Below, piece after piece: positions 1 through 5,348 of a stretch of DNA of 8,226 nt. Origin of the DNA: Chloroflexota bacterium (GTDB lineage Bacteria; Chloroflexota; Dehalococcoidia; Lucifugimonadales; UBA3495). Numbering within the stretch: position 1 is the first letter of the stretch; each line of letters begins with the position of its first letter. The position numbers were made by a program, and so were the translations under genes. The DNA is taken from the NCBI GenBank assembly GCA_022562335.1, contig JADFPM010000117.1, positions 1 through 8,226 on the forward strand, written 5' to 3'. Below the pieces are notes generated by a model, which was given only the letters and a program-made list of their open reading frames with translations, did no database searches and was not told the DNA's origin.

Positions 1-160
1 CCTGGGCCTCTAGCCGGGACGCATCTCCTCTGGACGGATCCGAGCTCAACAGGTACCTGTCCACGCCAAGCCCGGCGCCGAACCCGATGATCAGGGCTAG
101 GACTATCAACCCGTGAGCCAGGGTGATGGTGAAGGTGACGGTGTTGGTTGGACGATTCAT
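1..160 (-). CDS. N-terminal part of an unidentified membrane-anchored protein (runs off the left edge)
   Basis: I do not recognise this gene. The ATG is at 160-158 and 53 codons are visible without a stop before the window ends, with GC-rich third positions as expected for coding DNA here. The visible part has a short polar N-terminus (MNRPTNTVTF), one hydrophobic segment at about residues 11-33 (LIVLALIIGFGAGLGV is the core), then a polar stretch with D34, R35 and D41-S43. This fits a signal anchor or uncleaved signal peptide with the rest outside the membrane; I see no lipobox cysteine. No clear Shine-Dalgarno site precedes the ATG, and an in-frame GTG sits directly before it (163-161). It follows another small membrane protein on the same strand by 98 bases, with a strong hairpin between them. 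It could be the anchor of a periplasmic enzyme or a small membrane protein. Confidence 0.6.
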   Translation of the reverse strand, partial: MNRPTNTVTFTITLAHGLIVLALIIGFGAGLGVDRYLLSSDPSRGDASRLEAQ

Positions 161-183
161 CACGTTTGAGAAACCCAAGAATC

Positions 184-207
184 AGGCCAGCCCATTTGGG
201 CTGGCCT
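184..207 (-). terminator. Perfect 11-bp inverted repeat, probable terminator of the 259-501 gene
   Basis: AGGCCAGCCCA (184-194) is an exact reverse complement of TGGGCTGGCCT (197-207), giving a GC-rich stem with a tiny loop (10 bp plus an AAAT tetraloop on the minus-strand RNA). It lies 51 bases after the stop of the upstream small gene and 23 bases before the next start. On the minus strand it is followed by GATTCTTGGGTTTCTC, which is T-rich but not a clean run, so termination may be partial or it may act as an attenuator. The plus-strand side has no T-run. Confidence 0.5.
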
Positions 208-258
208 TGTTGGCAAGCAAAACCTGAGCGGCCGGGGATTTCTCCCTGCACAACCTAT

Positions 259-501
259 TTAATCTAGAACGACAGAAGAGCAGGCCGCGCCTTTCACTTT
301 ACCTAAACCGTATCCCTCCGTTGCCATTTCGCTGGAGGCATGGCTAGCCGAGTCGAAGGAGGCGGCTACAACGCTGGTCTGTCCCGGAGAACCCAAGCCA
401 ATGCCGATCCAAAGCCCGACTACCAGAGCTATGACCGCGATTGTAGAGCCACCGGCAAAGATCCAGCTTCGTGAAACGGAGACCTTTAACTGGGTTTGCA
501 T
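259..501 (-). CDS. Small single-pass membrane protein, unidentified (80 aa)
   Basis: I do not recognise this family. The 80-residue product has a basic N-terminus (K6, R11), one hydrophobic segment at about residues 13-37 (AVIALVVGLWIGIGLG is the core), and a tail of about 43 residues rich in Ser, Ala and Gly with one cysteine at C74. Positive-inside topology puts the tail outside the cytoplasm. The ATG at 501-499 is supported by AGAGG (515-511) nine bases upstream and by a sigma70-like promoter further up, so it probably has its own transcript. The neighbouring gene at 1-160 also begins with a single membrane segment, so the two may work together. An opposite-strand frame (401-661) overlaps it, but that frame has no ribosome binding site and no protein-like pattern. 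The coding call rests on the start signals and the membrane segment, not on a known homologue. Confidence 0.6.
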   Translation of the reverse strand: MQTQLKVSVSRSWIFAGGSTIAVIALVVGLWIGIGLGSPGQTSVVAASFDSASHASSEMATEGYGLGKVKGAACSSVVLD

Positions 502-510
502 CGTATCTTA

Positions 511-515
511 CCTCT
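511..515 (-). promoter_or_regulatory. Shine-Dalgarno site for the 259-501 gene
   Basis: AGAGG on the minus strand, with nine bases between it and the ATG at 501. It supports the choice of this start and the reality of this small gene. Confidence 0.5.
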
Positions 516-546
516 ATCGTGAAGCTCGGATACTAAGTATTGCTAT

Positions 547-574
547 ATTACATAGATTGTTCTGGTTACGTCAA
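547..574 (-). promoter_or_regulatory. Sigma70-like promoter for the 259-501 gene
   Basis: On the minus strand TTGACG (574-569, 5 of 6 to the -35 consensus) is followed after 16 bases by TGTAAT (552-547, 5 of 6 to the -10 consensus). Transcription would start near 540, giving a leader of about 40 bases that holds the AGAGG ribosome site. It sits in the AT-rich gap after aspS and just after a candidate aspS terminator, which is the expected order for a separate transcription unit. Confidence 0.5.
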
Positions 575-590
575 CCCAACGGACCCCGAG

Positions 591-620
591 AAAATCCGGG
601 AAATATTTTTAAACGCCCGG
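591..620 (-). terminator. Candidate weak terminator downstream of aspS
   Basis: On the minus strand CCGGG (620-616) can pair with CCCGG (600-596) across a 15-base AT-rich loop, followed directly by ATTTTCTC. It begins ten bases after the aspS stop codon. The stem is only five base pairs and the T-run four, so this is a weak intrinsic terminator at best; its position between aspS and the next promoter is the main support. Confidence 0.35.
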
Positions 621-629
621 CGGTACCGG

Positions 630-2426
630 TCATTCGTCGATCCGGATTGACAGTTCTTTAAGCTGTTCCGGGGACACCGGCGCCGGCGCACCGAATAACA
701 GGTCATTGCCGCTCTGGGTCTTGGGGAAGGCGATCACGTCCCGAATCGACGCCGTTCCAGCCAACATGGCCACCAGCCGGTCGATGCCGGGGGCGATGCC
801 GCCATGGGGTGGCGCCCCATACTCGAACGCCTCCAGAAGTTGCCCAAACTGTTGGTCCATCGATTCCTTGCTGTAGCCCAATATTTGAAACACCTTTTCT
901 TGCAGGCGCCTCTGGTGGATCCGGATGCTGCCGCTGGCCAGCTCCGAACCGTTGCAAACCAGGTCATAGGCCTTTGATTTCAGGCTGCCCAGATCATCAC
1001 CGTCGAGCCGGTCTTCCTCTCCCTCGGCCGGCGCGGTGAACGGATGGTGGGAGGAATCCCATCGGTTTCCTTCTTGGTCCCATTCAAAGAGGGGAAACGC
1101 GGTGACGAAGGCGAACGCCAGCAGATTCTCGTCGGCCATCCCCAGGCTTTTTCCCATGTGGCTACGCATGGCGCTTAGCCACTGGTTGACCTCCTTGGGT
1201 TTCCCGGCCATCAATAGGATGGCGTCTCCCGGTTTTGCCCCCATTTTCGTGGCCAGCCGGATACTCCATTCCAATGGCATGCGCAGGCCGGAAGACAACA
1301 CCACGTCCTCGTCCGTCAGGCCGGCCAGATCACCGGCTCCCCGGAACCTGACGTGGGCCAACCCCGCCGCCCCGGTCTCCTTGGCGGTTTCTTCCAATTG
1401 GCGCATCTCGGACTGGGTATAAGATCCGCAACCGGGGACCACGAACCCTTTTATGATTCCTCCGGCGCCAATGGTTGAGGTAAACACCCGGAACTCGGTC
1501 TCGTTGGCCAGTTCGGTGACATCGGTCATCGTCATTTCGAAGCGGAGGTCAGGCTTGTCGCTGCCGTACCGGTCCATGGCTTCGTCGTAGGTCAAGCGGG
1601 GGAAGGGCGTGATGACGCGCTTTTCAGGACTCACCGCGGCCACCATCCCGGTATACAACTCCTCGGTAAGCTGGAGTATGTCCTCCTCCTCGACGAAGCT
1701 CATCTCCAGGTCCAGTTGGGTGAATTCCGGTTGCCGGTCAGCCCGCATGTCTTCGTCGCGGAAGCAACGGGCGATCTGGAAATATCTCTCCACGCCGGAA
1801 ACCATCAACAACTGTTTCAACTGTTGGGGAGACTGGGGCAGGGCGTAAAAACTGCCGGGATGACGCCGGCTGGGCACCAGAAAATCCCTGGCGCCTTCCG
1901 GGGTGCTTTTGATCAAGATCGGCGTTTCGATCTCGATGAAGTCACGGTCGGACAGGAAATCCCTGATGTATTTCACGACGTTGTGACGCAATCTCAGGTT
2001 CCTGAGCATGGAAGGGCGGCGCAGGTCCAAATACCGGTACCGCAACCGCAGGGCTTCGTCGGCCCCGGAATCCTCTTCTATGTAAAAGGGCGGCGTTAGA
2101 GACTGGTTATGGACCACCACCTCGTCGGCCATGACTTCGATGGTCCCGGTGGCCATCAGTGGGTTATCTGTGTCCGGCGGCCTCCGCTGGACTTTCCCGC
2201 GTATCTGCACCACCCATTCGGACCTTAGGGCCTCGGCTTGCTTATAGGCTTCGGGGGCCAACTCAGGATTGAAAACCACCTGCACGATGCCGGACCGGTC
2301 TCGCAGGTCCACGAAGATGATCCCACCGTGGTCCCGCCTCCGGTCCACCCAACCGGCAAGCACTGGATGGGTGTCGATGTCGCCCTCCCGGAGGGCGCCG
2401 CAATCAGCGGACTTTAACACAGGCAT
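630..2426 (-). CDS. aspS: Aspartate--tRNA ligase (AspRS), bacterial type
   Basis: Class II aminoacyl-tRNA synthetase that activates aspartate with ATP and loads it on tRNA(Asp) in the cytoplasm. At 598 residues it matches full-length bacterial AspRS. Seen in order: the N-terminal OB-fold anticodon-binding domain (about 1-105, with GWVDRRRDHGG at 25-35), motif 1 (IEIETPIL, 164-171), the flipping loop STPEGARDFLVPSR (174-187), aspartate/ATP-site residues ALPQSPQQLKQLL (195-207), motif 2 (FRDEDMRADRQPEFTQLD, 222-239), the bacterial GAD insertion (about 290-410) and motif 3 (GIAPGIDRL, 543-551). All catalytic motifs are intact. His33 replaces the Leu of E. coli AspRS, a feature linked to enzymes that also charge tRNA(Asn). 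The ATG is preceded by AAGGGAG, which sits very close; the GTG at 2420-2418 is better spaced and would give 596 residues. The gaps on both sides suggest a transcript of its own or one shared with the upstream gene; I see no convincing promoter in 2427-2564. Confidence 0.98.
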   Translation of the reverse strand: MPVLKSADCGALREGDIDTHPVLAGWVDRRRDHGGIIFVDLRDRSGIVQVVFNPELAPEAYKQAEALRSEWVVQIRGKVQRRPPDTDNPLMATGTIEVMADEVVVHNQSLTPPFYIEEDSGADEALRLRYRYLDLRRPSMLRNLRLRHNVVKYIRDFLSDRDFIEIETPILIKSTPEGARDFLVPSRRHPGSFYALPQSPQQLKQLLMVSGVERYFQIARCFRDEDMRADRQPEFTQLDLEMSFVEEEDILQLTEELYTGMVAAVSPEKRVITPFPRLTYDEAMDRYGSDKPDLRFEMTMTDVTELANETEFRVFTSTIGAGGIIKGFVVPGCGSYTQSEMRQLEETAKETGAAGLAHVRFRGAGDLAGLTDEDVVLSSGLRMPLEWSIRLATKMGAKPGDAILLMAGKPKEVNQWLSAMRSHMGKSLGMADENLLAFAFVTAFPLFEWDQEGNRWDSSHHPFTAPAEGEEDRLDGDDLGSLKSKAYDLVCNGSELASGSIRIHQRRLQEKVFQILGYSKESMDQQFGQLLEAFEYGAPPHGGIAPGIDRLVAMLAGTASIRDVIAFPKTQSGNDLLFGAPAPVSPEQLKELSIRIDE

Positions 2427-2537
2427 ACTCCCTTAAACGCTTTGGATGCGATGTGATATTCAGGTTAGCGGTGTCGCCCCGATGACACAAGGTGTTTGAT
2501 GGCGAAGACCCGAGGTTTTAACCAAATCATGGCAGGT

Positions 2538-2564
2538 CTGCCAGGTAGTGGAGCGCCCTGGCAG
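2538..2564 (-). terminator. Hairpin directly after the stop of the DUF255 gene
   Basis: CTGCCAGG (2538-2545) pairs exactly with CCTGGCAG (2557-2564) around an 11-base loop and abuts the TAG stop at 2567-2565. The downstream bases on the minus strand (ACCTGCCATGATTTGG) are not a T-run, so classical intrinsic termination is doubtful. It may instead protect the 3' end of the message or assist partial termination before aspS. Confidence 0.35.
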
Positions 2565-3896
2565 CTATGCGCCGGGAAATCTTTCGAAGATATTCTCCAA
2601 GGGGTTATCGCCGAACGGGCCGGGCCCGGCCATATTCTCCACCGCCTCCGCCAGTTCTCCGGGGTCGCTAACGGGAGGAAGACATACGGTGTCCAAACAG
2701 ACGTGGGCCAGAGCCGGCGTGGCGGTGTCTTCGGCTGATATGGGCTTGACCTCCAGGTGGGGGCAGGAAAGCTGGTGCGCTGCCTTCAACATGGCCGTGG
2801 TGGCCGGGTCCCGGTGGCGTCCCTCCACCGTCACCTCCACCGGCGAATGTTTCAAGTGATGTATCGCTAGGCCGTAGGGAGCGGCGAACTCACCGTATTC
2901 CCGGTAGGATTGGACGAAGGCGCTAAGGGTTGTCTCGGCAACCTGGCGGTAATCGTCGTTCCGCGTCACCTGGTGAAGCTTCAGCAGGGCCAACGCCGCG
3001 GCCGCGTTGTCGGGCAGCGGTTTCTCCCGTATCTCCAGATGCCCAATGGCGTTGTCATCCTGTTCGATATCGAAGAACCCGCCATTTTGCTGGTCGAAGA
3101 ACCGGTCCAGCATCCCGTTCGCCAACGCAGTTGCCCGGTCCAGGTAGCTGCTGTCGTTGGTGAAGGCGTAGGCCGAGAGGTGGGCGTTCAACAAATTGGC
3201 CCAATCCAAAAGGAAACCTGCGGGGACATGCATCCCCGACCCGTCGAACTCGTGCCCCACGTCTCCAGATTCCGCCTTGTTATCCAAGGCGTCCAATACC
3301 TCAAGGGCGGTTTCTCCCAATTCCGGCCGCTCCAGCCGCCAGGCCGCGTCCAGCAGAAGGACAACCGCCTGAGCATTGCCGCTGGTGTAGCACGACGGGT
3401 CCACCGGCGGCCTGGACTGTTCCCGCCGGGATTCCAATGGCAAGGAGAAATATTCCGAATGGGCGCCCTGGCTTCCATGAAAACCGGGAAAACCAGGAAA
3501 ACCGGGCACGGCTCCATCGAACAGGTGCTCGATGATGTAATCGATGGTCTGGGAAGCGGTAAGGCAATAATCGTCCCGGTCCAGCAGGAACCCGGCGTCC
3601 AGATATGCCTGCGCCAGCCCGACGTTGTCCTCCAGCAGTTTTTCCCATTGGGGCTCGCCCCAATCCGAAGCGGCGCAATGCCGGAAGAAACCGCCATCTA
3701 CCTTGTCGTTGAGGGGAGAATCCGCCATCCGGTCCAGGGTCTTTTCCAGCATCACCCGGTAGAACTCTTCCCCGGTGGTGCGCGCCAGATGGCTGACGAA
3801 TTGAATCACCGGATAGTTGGGGAATTTGGGTTGGTTGCCGAACCCGCCGTTGGACGCATCGTAGGCGCCGGCCACCACCCTGGCGACCTGGTCCAC
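2565..3896 (-). CDS. C-terminal (glycosidase-like barrel) half of the frameshifted DUF255 protein
   Basis: This frame holds 443 codons from a GTG at 3896 and remains open further upstream. It begins in the linker after the thioredoxin domain and shows family landmarks, numbered from the GTG: NGGFGNQPKFPNY (16-28), VDGGFFRHCAASDWGEPQWEKLLEDN (about 66-91), NGGFFD (271-276), DNAAAALALLKLHQ (296-309) and a C-terminal VCLDTVCLPPVSDPGEL (399-415). These are typical of the alpha/alpha six-hairpin barrel of this family. Residues 132-146 form five Gly-X-Y triplets (GFPGFPGFHGSQGAH), an unusual loop. The region from 150 to 175 is shorter than in longer YyaL-type members, which usually carry a DADSEG loop here. 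GAGGA stands four bases before the GTG, so independent translation of this half is possible, though the same bases also encode Glu-Glu in the intact frame. Confidence 0.8.
   Translation of the reverse strand: MDQVARVVAGAYDASNGGFGNQPKFPNYPVIQFVSHLARTTGEEFYRVMLEKTLDRMADSPLNDKVDGGFFRHCAASDWGEPQWEKLLEDNVGLAQAYLDAGFLLDRDDYCLTASQTIDYIIEHLFDGAVPGFPGFPGFHGSQGAHSEYFSLPLESRREQSRPPVDPSCYTSGNAQAVVLLLDAAWRLERPELGETALEVLDALDNKAESGDVGHEFDGSGMHVPAGFLLDWANLLNAHLSAYAFTNDSSYLDRATALANGMLDRFFDQQNGGFFDIEQDDNAIGHLEIREKPLPDNAAAALALLKLHQVTRNDDYRQVAETTLSAFVQSYREYGEFAAPYGLAIHHLKHSPVEVTVEGRHRDPATTAMLKAAHQLSCPHLEVKPISAEDTATPALAHVCLDTVCLPPVSDPGELAEAVENMAGPGPFGDNPLENIFERFPGA
3480..3506. repeat. Three tandem 9-bp units inside the DUF255 gene
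   Basis: AAAACCGGG, AAAACCAGG and AAAACCGGG follow each other without a gap at 3480-3488, 3489-3497 and 3498-3506 on the plus strand; the middle unit differs at one base. On the coding strand each unit encodes Pro-Gly-Phe, so copy-number change keeps the frame and only lengthens a Gly-X-Y loop. It looks like a small slippage-derived minisatellite. Confidence 0.75.
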
Positions 3897-4378
3897 CAGT
3901 TCCTCTTCAACCTCGGGTCCGGCGGCGGGCCGGTTGCCACGTCCCGGCGGTGGCGGTGCATCTCTCTGGCCTGCTCGTACAGCCGGGGCCGGTCCTCGGC
4001 ATAGGCGTCCTGGATCTCCGCCATCATGGCCATGAACTGGTCCGGCGGAAGGTAGGTCGCGCCGCCGATTATCCCGCCGTGGCCGGTCAAGAACGCGGTG
4101 GTGGGCCAGCCCCCCACGTTGTAGCGGGAATTTATGTCAGGCCGCTGGTCGCTGTCCACTCGAATGGCAATGTAGTGTTCGTTGAGAAATCTCGCCACGT
4201 CCGGGTCCGAGTAGGTGGTTTCGTCCATGACGTGGCACCAGTAGCACCAAACGGCGGACACCGACAGCAACACAGGCTTATTTTCGGCCTGAGCCATGCT
4301 GAATGCGTCGCCCCCCCAGGGCTGCCAATCGATCTGGCCGGCCTGGTTTGGGTTCGGCGAAAAACGGAATGAGGTCAA
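3806..4378 (-). CDS. N-terminal thioredoxin-like (DUF255) half of the frameshifted protein
   Basis: The domain spans about residues 10-140. It has the DUF255 pattern: IDWQPWGGDAF (16-26), ENKPVLLSV (32-40), the redox motif WCYWCHVM (44-51, cysteines 45 and 48), VDSDQRPDINSRYNVGGWPT (74-93, with the cis-Pro equivalent at P92) and GGATYLPP (105-112). The WCxWCH motif with both cysteines is characteristic of the family and suggests disulfide or thiol chemistry in the cytoplasm; no signal peptide is seen. Residues after about 145 (MHRHRRDV onward) are out of frame, rich in Arg, Pro and Trp, and end at a chance stop at 3806. The start is a TTG: the in-frame stop at about 4440 is followed by no ATG or GTG, and GGAG lies six bases upstream of the TTG. 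Confidence 0.8.
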   Translation of the reverse strand: MTSFRFSPNPNQAGQIDWQPWGGDAFSMAQAENKPVLLSVSAVWCYWCHVMDETTYSDPDVARFLNEHYIAIRVDSDQRPDINSRYNVGGWPTTAFLTGHGGIIGGATYLPPDQFMAMMAEIQDAYAEDRPRLYEQAREMHRHRRDVATGPPPDPRLKRNWWTRSPGWWPAPTMRPTAGSATNPNSPTIR

Positions 4379-4383
4379 AGGGT

Positions 4384-4387
4384 CTCC
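4384..4387 (-). promoter_or_regulatory. Shine-Dalgarno site fixing the TTG start of the DUF255 gene
   Basis: GGAG on the minus strand, five bases before TTG at 4378-4376. There is no ATG or GTG between this frame's upstream stop and the TTG, so the site and the domain boundary together decide this start. Confidence 0.55.
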
Positions 4388-4440
4388 AATTTGAAATAGA
4401 CGGGGAACGCCTGGTAGTCGTGGTGCCTGGACCGGTGGCT

Positions 4441-4469
4441 AAGTTAGCATAGCGACCCGGCATTTTCAA
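4441..4469 (-). promoter_or_regulatory. Possible weak promoter before the DUF255 gene
   Basis: TTGAAA (4469-4464, 5 of 6 to -35) is followed after 17 bases by TAACTT (4446-4441, 3 of 6 to -10) on the minus strand. Spacing is ideal but the -10 is poor. It lies in the 210-base gap (4379-4588) after the nitroreductase gene; nothing else in that gap looks like a gene or RNA. Confidence 0.25.
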
Positions 4470-4588
4470 CGGCCGAGGATGTTGGACATGGGTACCTAGC
4501 CGAAACACCTAGACTACATTGCCATGCAACTGTCCTGGCATTTGGTCCGTCTCGTTGGTATTAGGTATCCATTGGGATATAGACGCAC

Positions 4589-5272
4589 CTACCGGCGCCG
4601 ATCCCACGAGTTCCAGTGGGTGACCTCCCGGCCCGGACGCCGGTTGGCCGGCCGGAAGTCCTTTCCTTTGAAGTAAGCAACCGGCAACAAGGCAGTCTGC
4701 AGCACATGGCCAGGAATCCCCAGTAAAGCCGCTACCTCATCTTCATGGAACAGGTGGAAGGTGGTGAAGGAAGAGCCCAAACCACGGGAGCGCAGGGCCA
4801 GCATCAGGGACCAAGCTGCCGGGACGATGGAGCCGTATAACGATGCCTGGTGGATGGAGCGATGTTCCGCCAACGCCGCCAAATGGGGCGCTTCGGTCAT
4901 TTCCTTTTCGATGCAAGGAATGATAAGCACGGGCACCCGGTGCAGGTTGTCGGACAAGTAAGCGCTGGACTCAATCATCTTATCCCGCCGGAACAAACGC
5001 GAATCGTCTTCGCCGAACTGCGCCGGGTGTTTTTGTTGCAGTTGGTAATAAGCCTCTCGGCCCTTGCCGTAGAGACTGGCGATTTGGGCGCGTTGGTCAG
5101 GATCGGTCACCACCATGAAGTGCCAGCCCTGTAGATTGGAGCCCGTCGGCGCTTGCATTGCTATATCGATGCATCGCTCGATGACCTCCGGTTCCACCGG
5201 CCGGTCGAAGTCCAGGCGTTTCCGTACGCTGCGGGTTGTGGTCAACAGGTGGTCGACGGTTGCCAGGTCCAT
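4589..5272 (-). CDS. Nitroreductase-family FMN oxidoreductase (227 aa)
   Basis: An FMN-dependent, NAD(P)H-using flavoprotein of the nitroreductase superfamily, expected as a cytoplasmic homodimer. Numbered from the chosen ATG, it has the N-terminal phosphate/FMN motif TTRSVRKRL (12-20), the second FMN motif MQAPTGSNLQGWHF (39-52), a central helix with GSIVPAAWSLMLALRSRGLG (147-166), the GIPGH turn (195-199) and a C-terminal RPGREVTHWNSW tail (212-223) common in family members near Actinobacterial and Chloroflexi genes. Length is normal. The ATG at 5272 has a textbook GGAGG five bases upstream; a TTG nine codons earlier (5299) is a poorer alternative. It follows the MDMPI-like gene by 76 bases and is probably the last gene of that operon. 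The physiological substrate cannot be read from the sequence: such enzymes reduce nitro compounds, enones, quinones or flavins. Confidence 0.92.
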   Translation of the reverse strand: MDLATVDHLLTTTRSVRKRLDFDRPVEPEVIERCIDIAMQAPTGSNLQGWHFMVVTDPDQRAQIASLYGKGREAYYQLQQKHPAQFGEDDSRLFRRDKMIESSAYLSDNLHRVPVLIIPCIEKEMTEAPHLAALAEHRSIHQASLYGSIVPAAWSLMLALRSRGLGSSFTTFHLFHEDEVAALLGIPGHVLQTALLPVAYFKGKDFRPANRRPGREVTHWNSWDRRR

Positions 5273-5277
5273 TTCTA

Positions 5278-5282
5278 CCTCC
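5278..5282 (-). promoter_or_regulatory. Shine-Dalgarno site deciding the nitroreductase start
   Basis: GGAGG on the minus strand, five bases before ATG 5272-5270. It argues for this ATG over the in-frame TTG at 5299-5297. Confidence 0.7.
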
Positions 5283-5348
5283 AGACGTGGTTGTGTCAAA
5301 TGCTCCGTCCCGGCCTACCAACGCGGGTGGCAAAAGGGTCTGCTAGGC

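Larger units (their letters stand above)
2565..4378 (-). pseudogene. DUF255 (YyaL/SPATA20-like) thioredoxin-domain protein, split by a -1 frameshift
   Basis: Two overlapping reading frames together encode one recognisable protein of about 604 residues: an N-terminal DUF255 thioredoxin-like domain and a C-terminal six-hairpin-glycosidase-like alpha/alpha barrel, as in the bacterial YyaL and animal SPATA20 family (usually about 600-700 residues; role poorly known, possibly redox or sugar related). Frame one carries the family pattern from 4378 to about 3960; from about 3915 the pattern continues in the frame one base back, as EVEEELVDQVARVV. Joining them needs a one-base deletion or a -1 shift, and I see no canonical X-XXY-YYZ slippery heptamer. 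No stop lies in the second frame across the join, so only the break itself prevents a full protein. Either the gene is recently inactivated, it is made as two polypeptides, or this is an assembly or sequencing error in a GC-rich CACCGCCACCGCC stretch. Both halves look well preserved, so error or a recent event is most likely. Confidence 0.8.

Noticed and set aside
401..661. Plus-strand open frame (86 codons) opposite the small membrane gene and the aspS end
   Set aside because: No ribosome site, no domain, and it runs across the promoter and terminator signals of the minus strand.
2471..2488. GTGTC/GACAC inverted repeat upstream of aspS
   Set aside because: Only five base pairs with an eight-base spacer; no promoter alignment and no leader features (T-box or similar) were found around it.
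2910..4004. Long plus-strand open frame (364 codons) opposite the DUF255 gene
   Set aside because: It mirrors a GC-rich coding strand, its translation is rich in Gly, Arg, Val and Gln with no recognisable domain, and the opposite strand has clear family motifs.
4278..4508. Minus-strand open frame of 76 codons over the DUF255 start
   Set aside because: Out of frame with the DUF255 domain, low-complexity Thr/Arg/Pro composition, and no good ribosome site.
4379..4588. Possible RNA gene or riboswitch in the 210-base gap
   Set aside because: I found no tRNA-like cloverleaf, no conserved riboswitch core and only short imperfect stems such as TGCCA/TGGCA.
5271..5299. Perfect TTGACA (-35) just upstream of the nitroreductase gene
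   Set aside because: At proper spacing the -10 would be AGAAAT, overlapping the start codon, so transcription would begin inside the gene. The match is probably chance.
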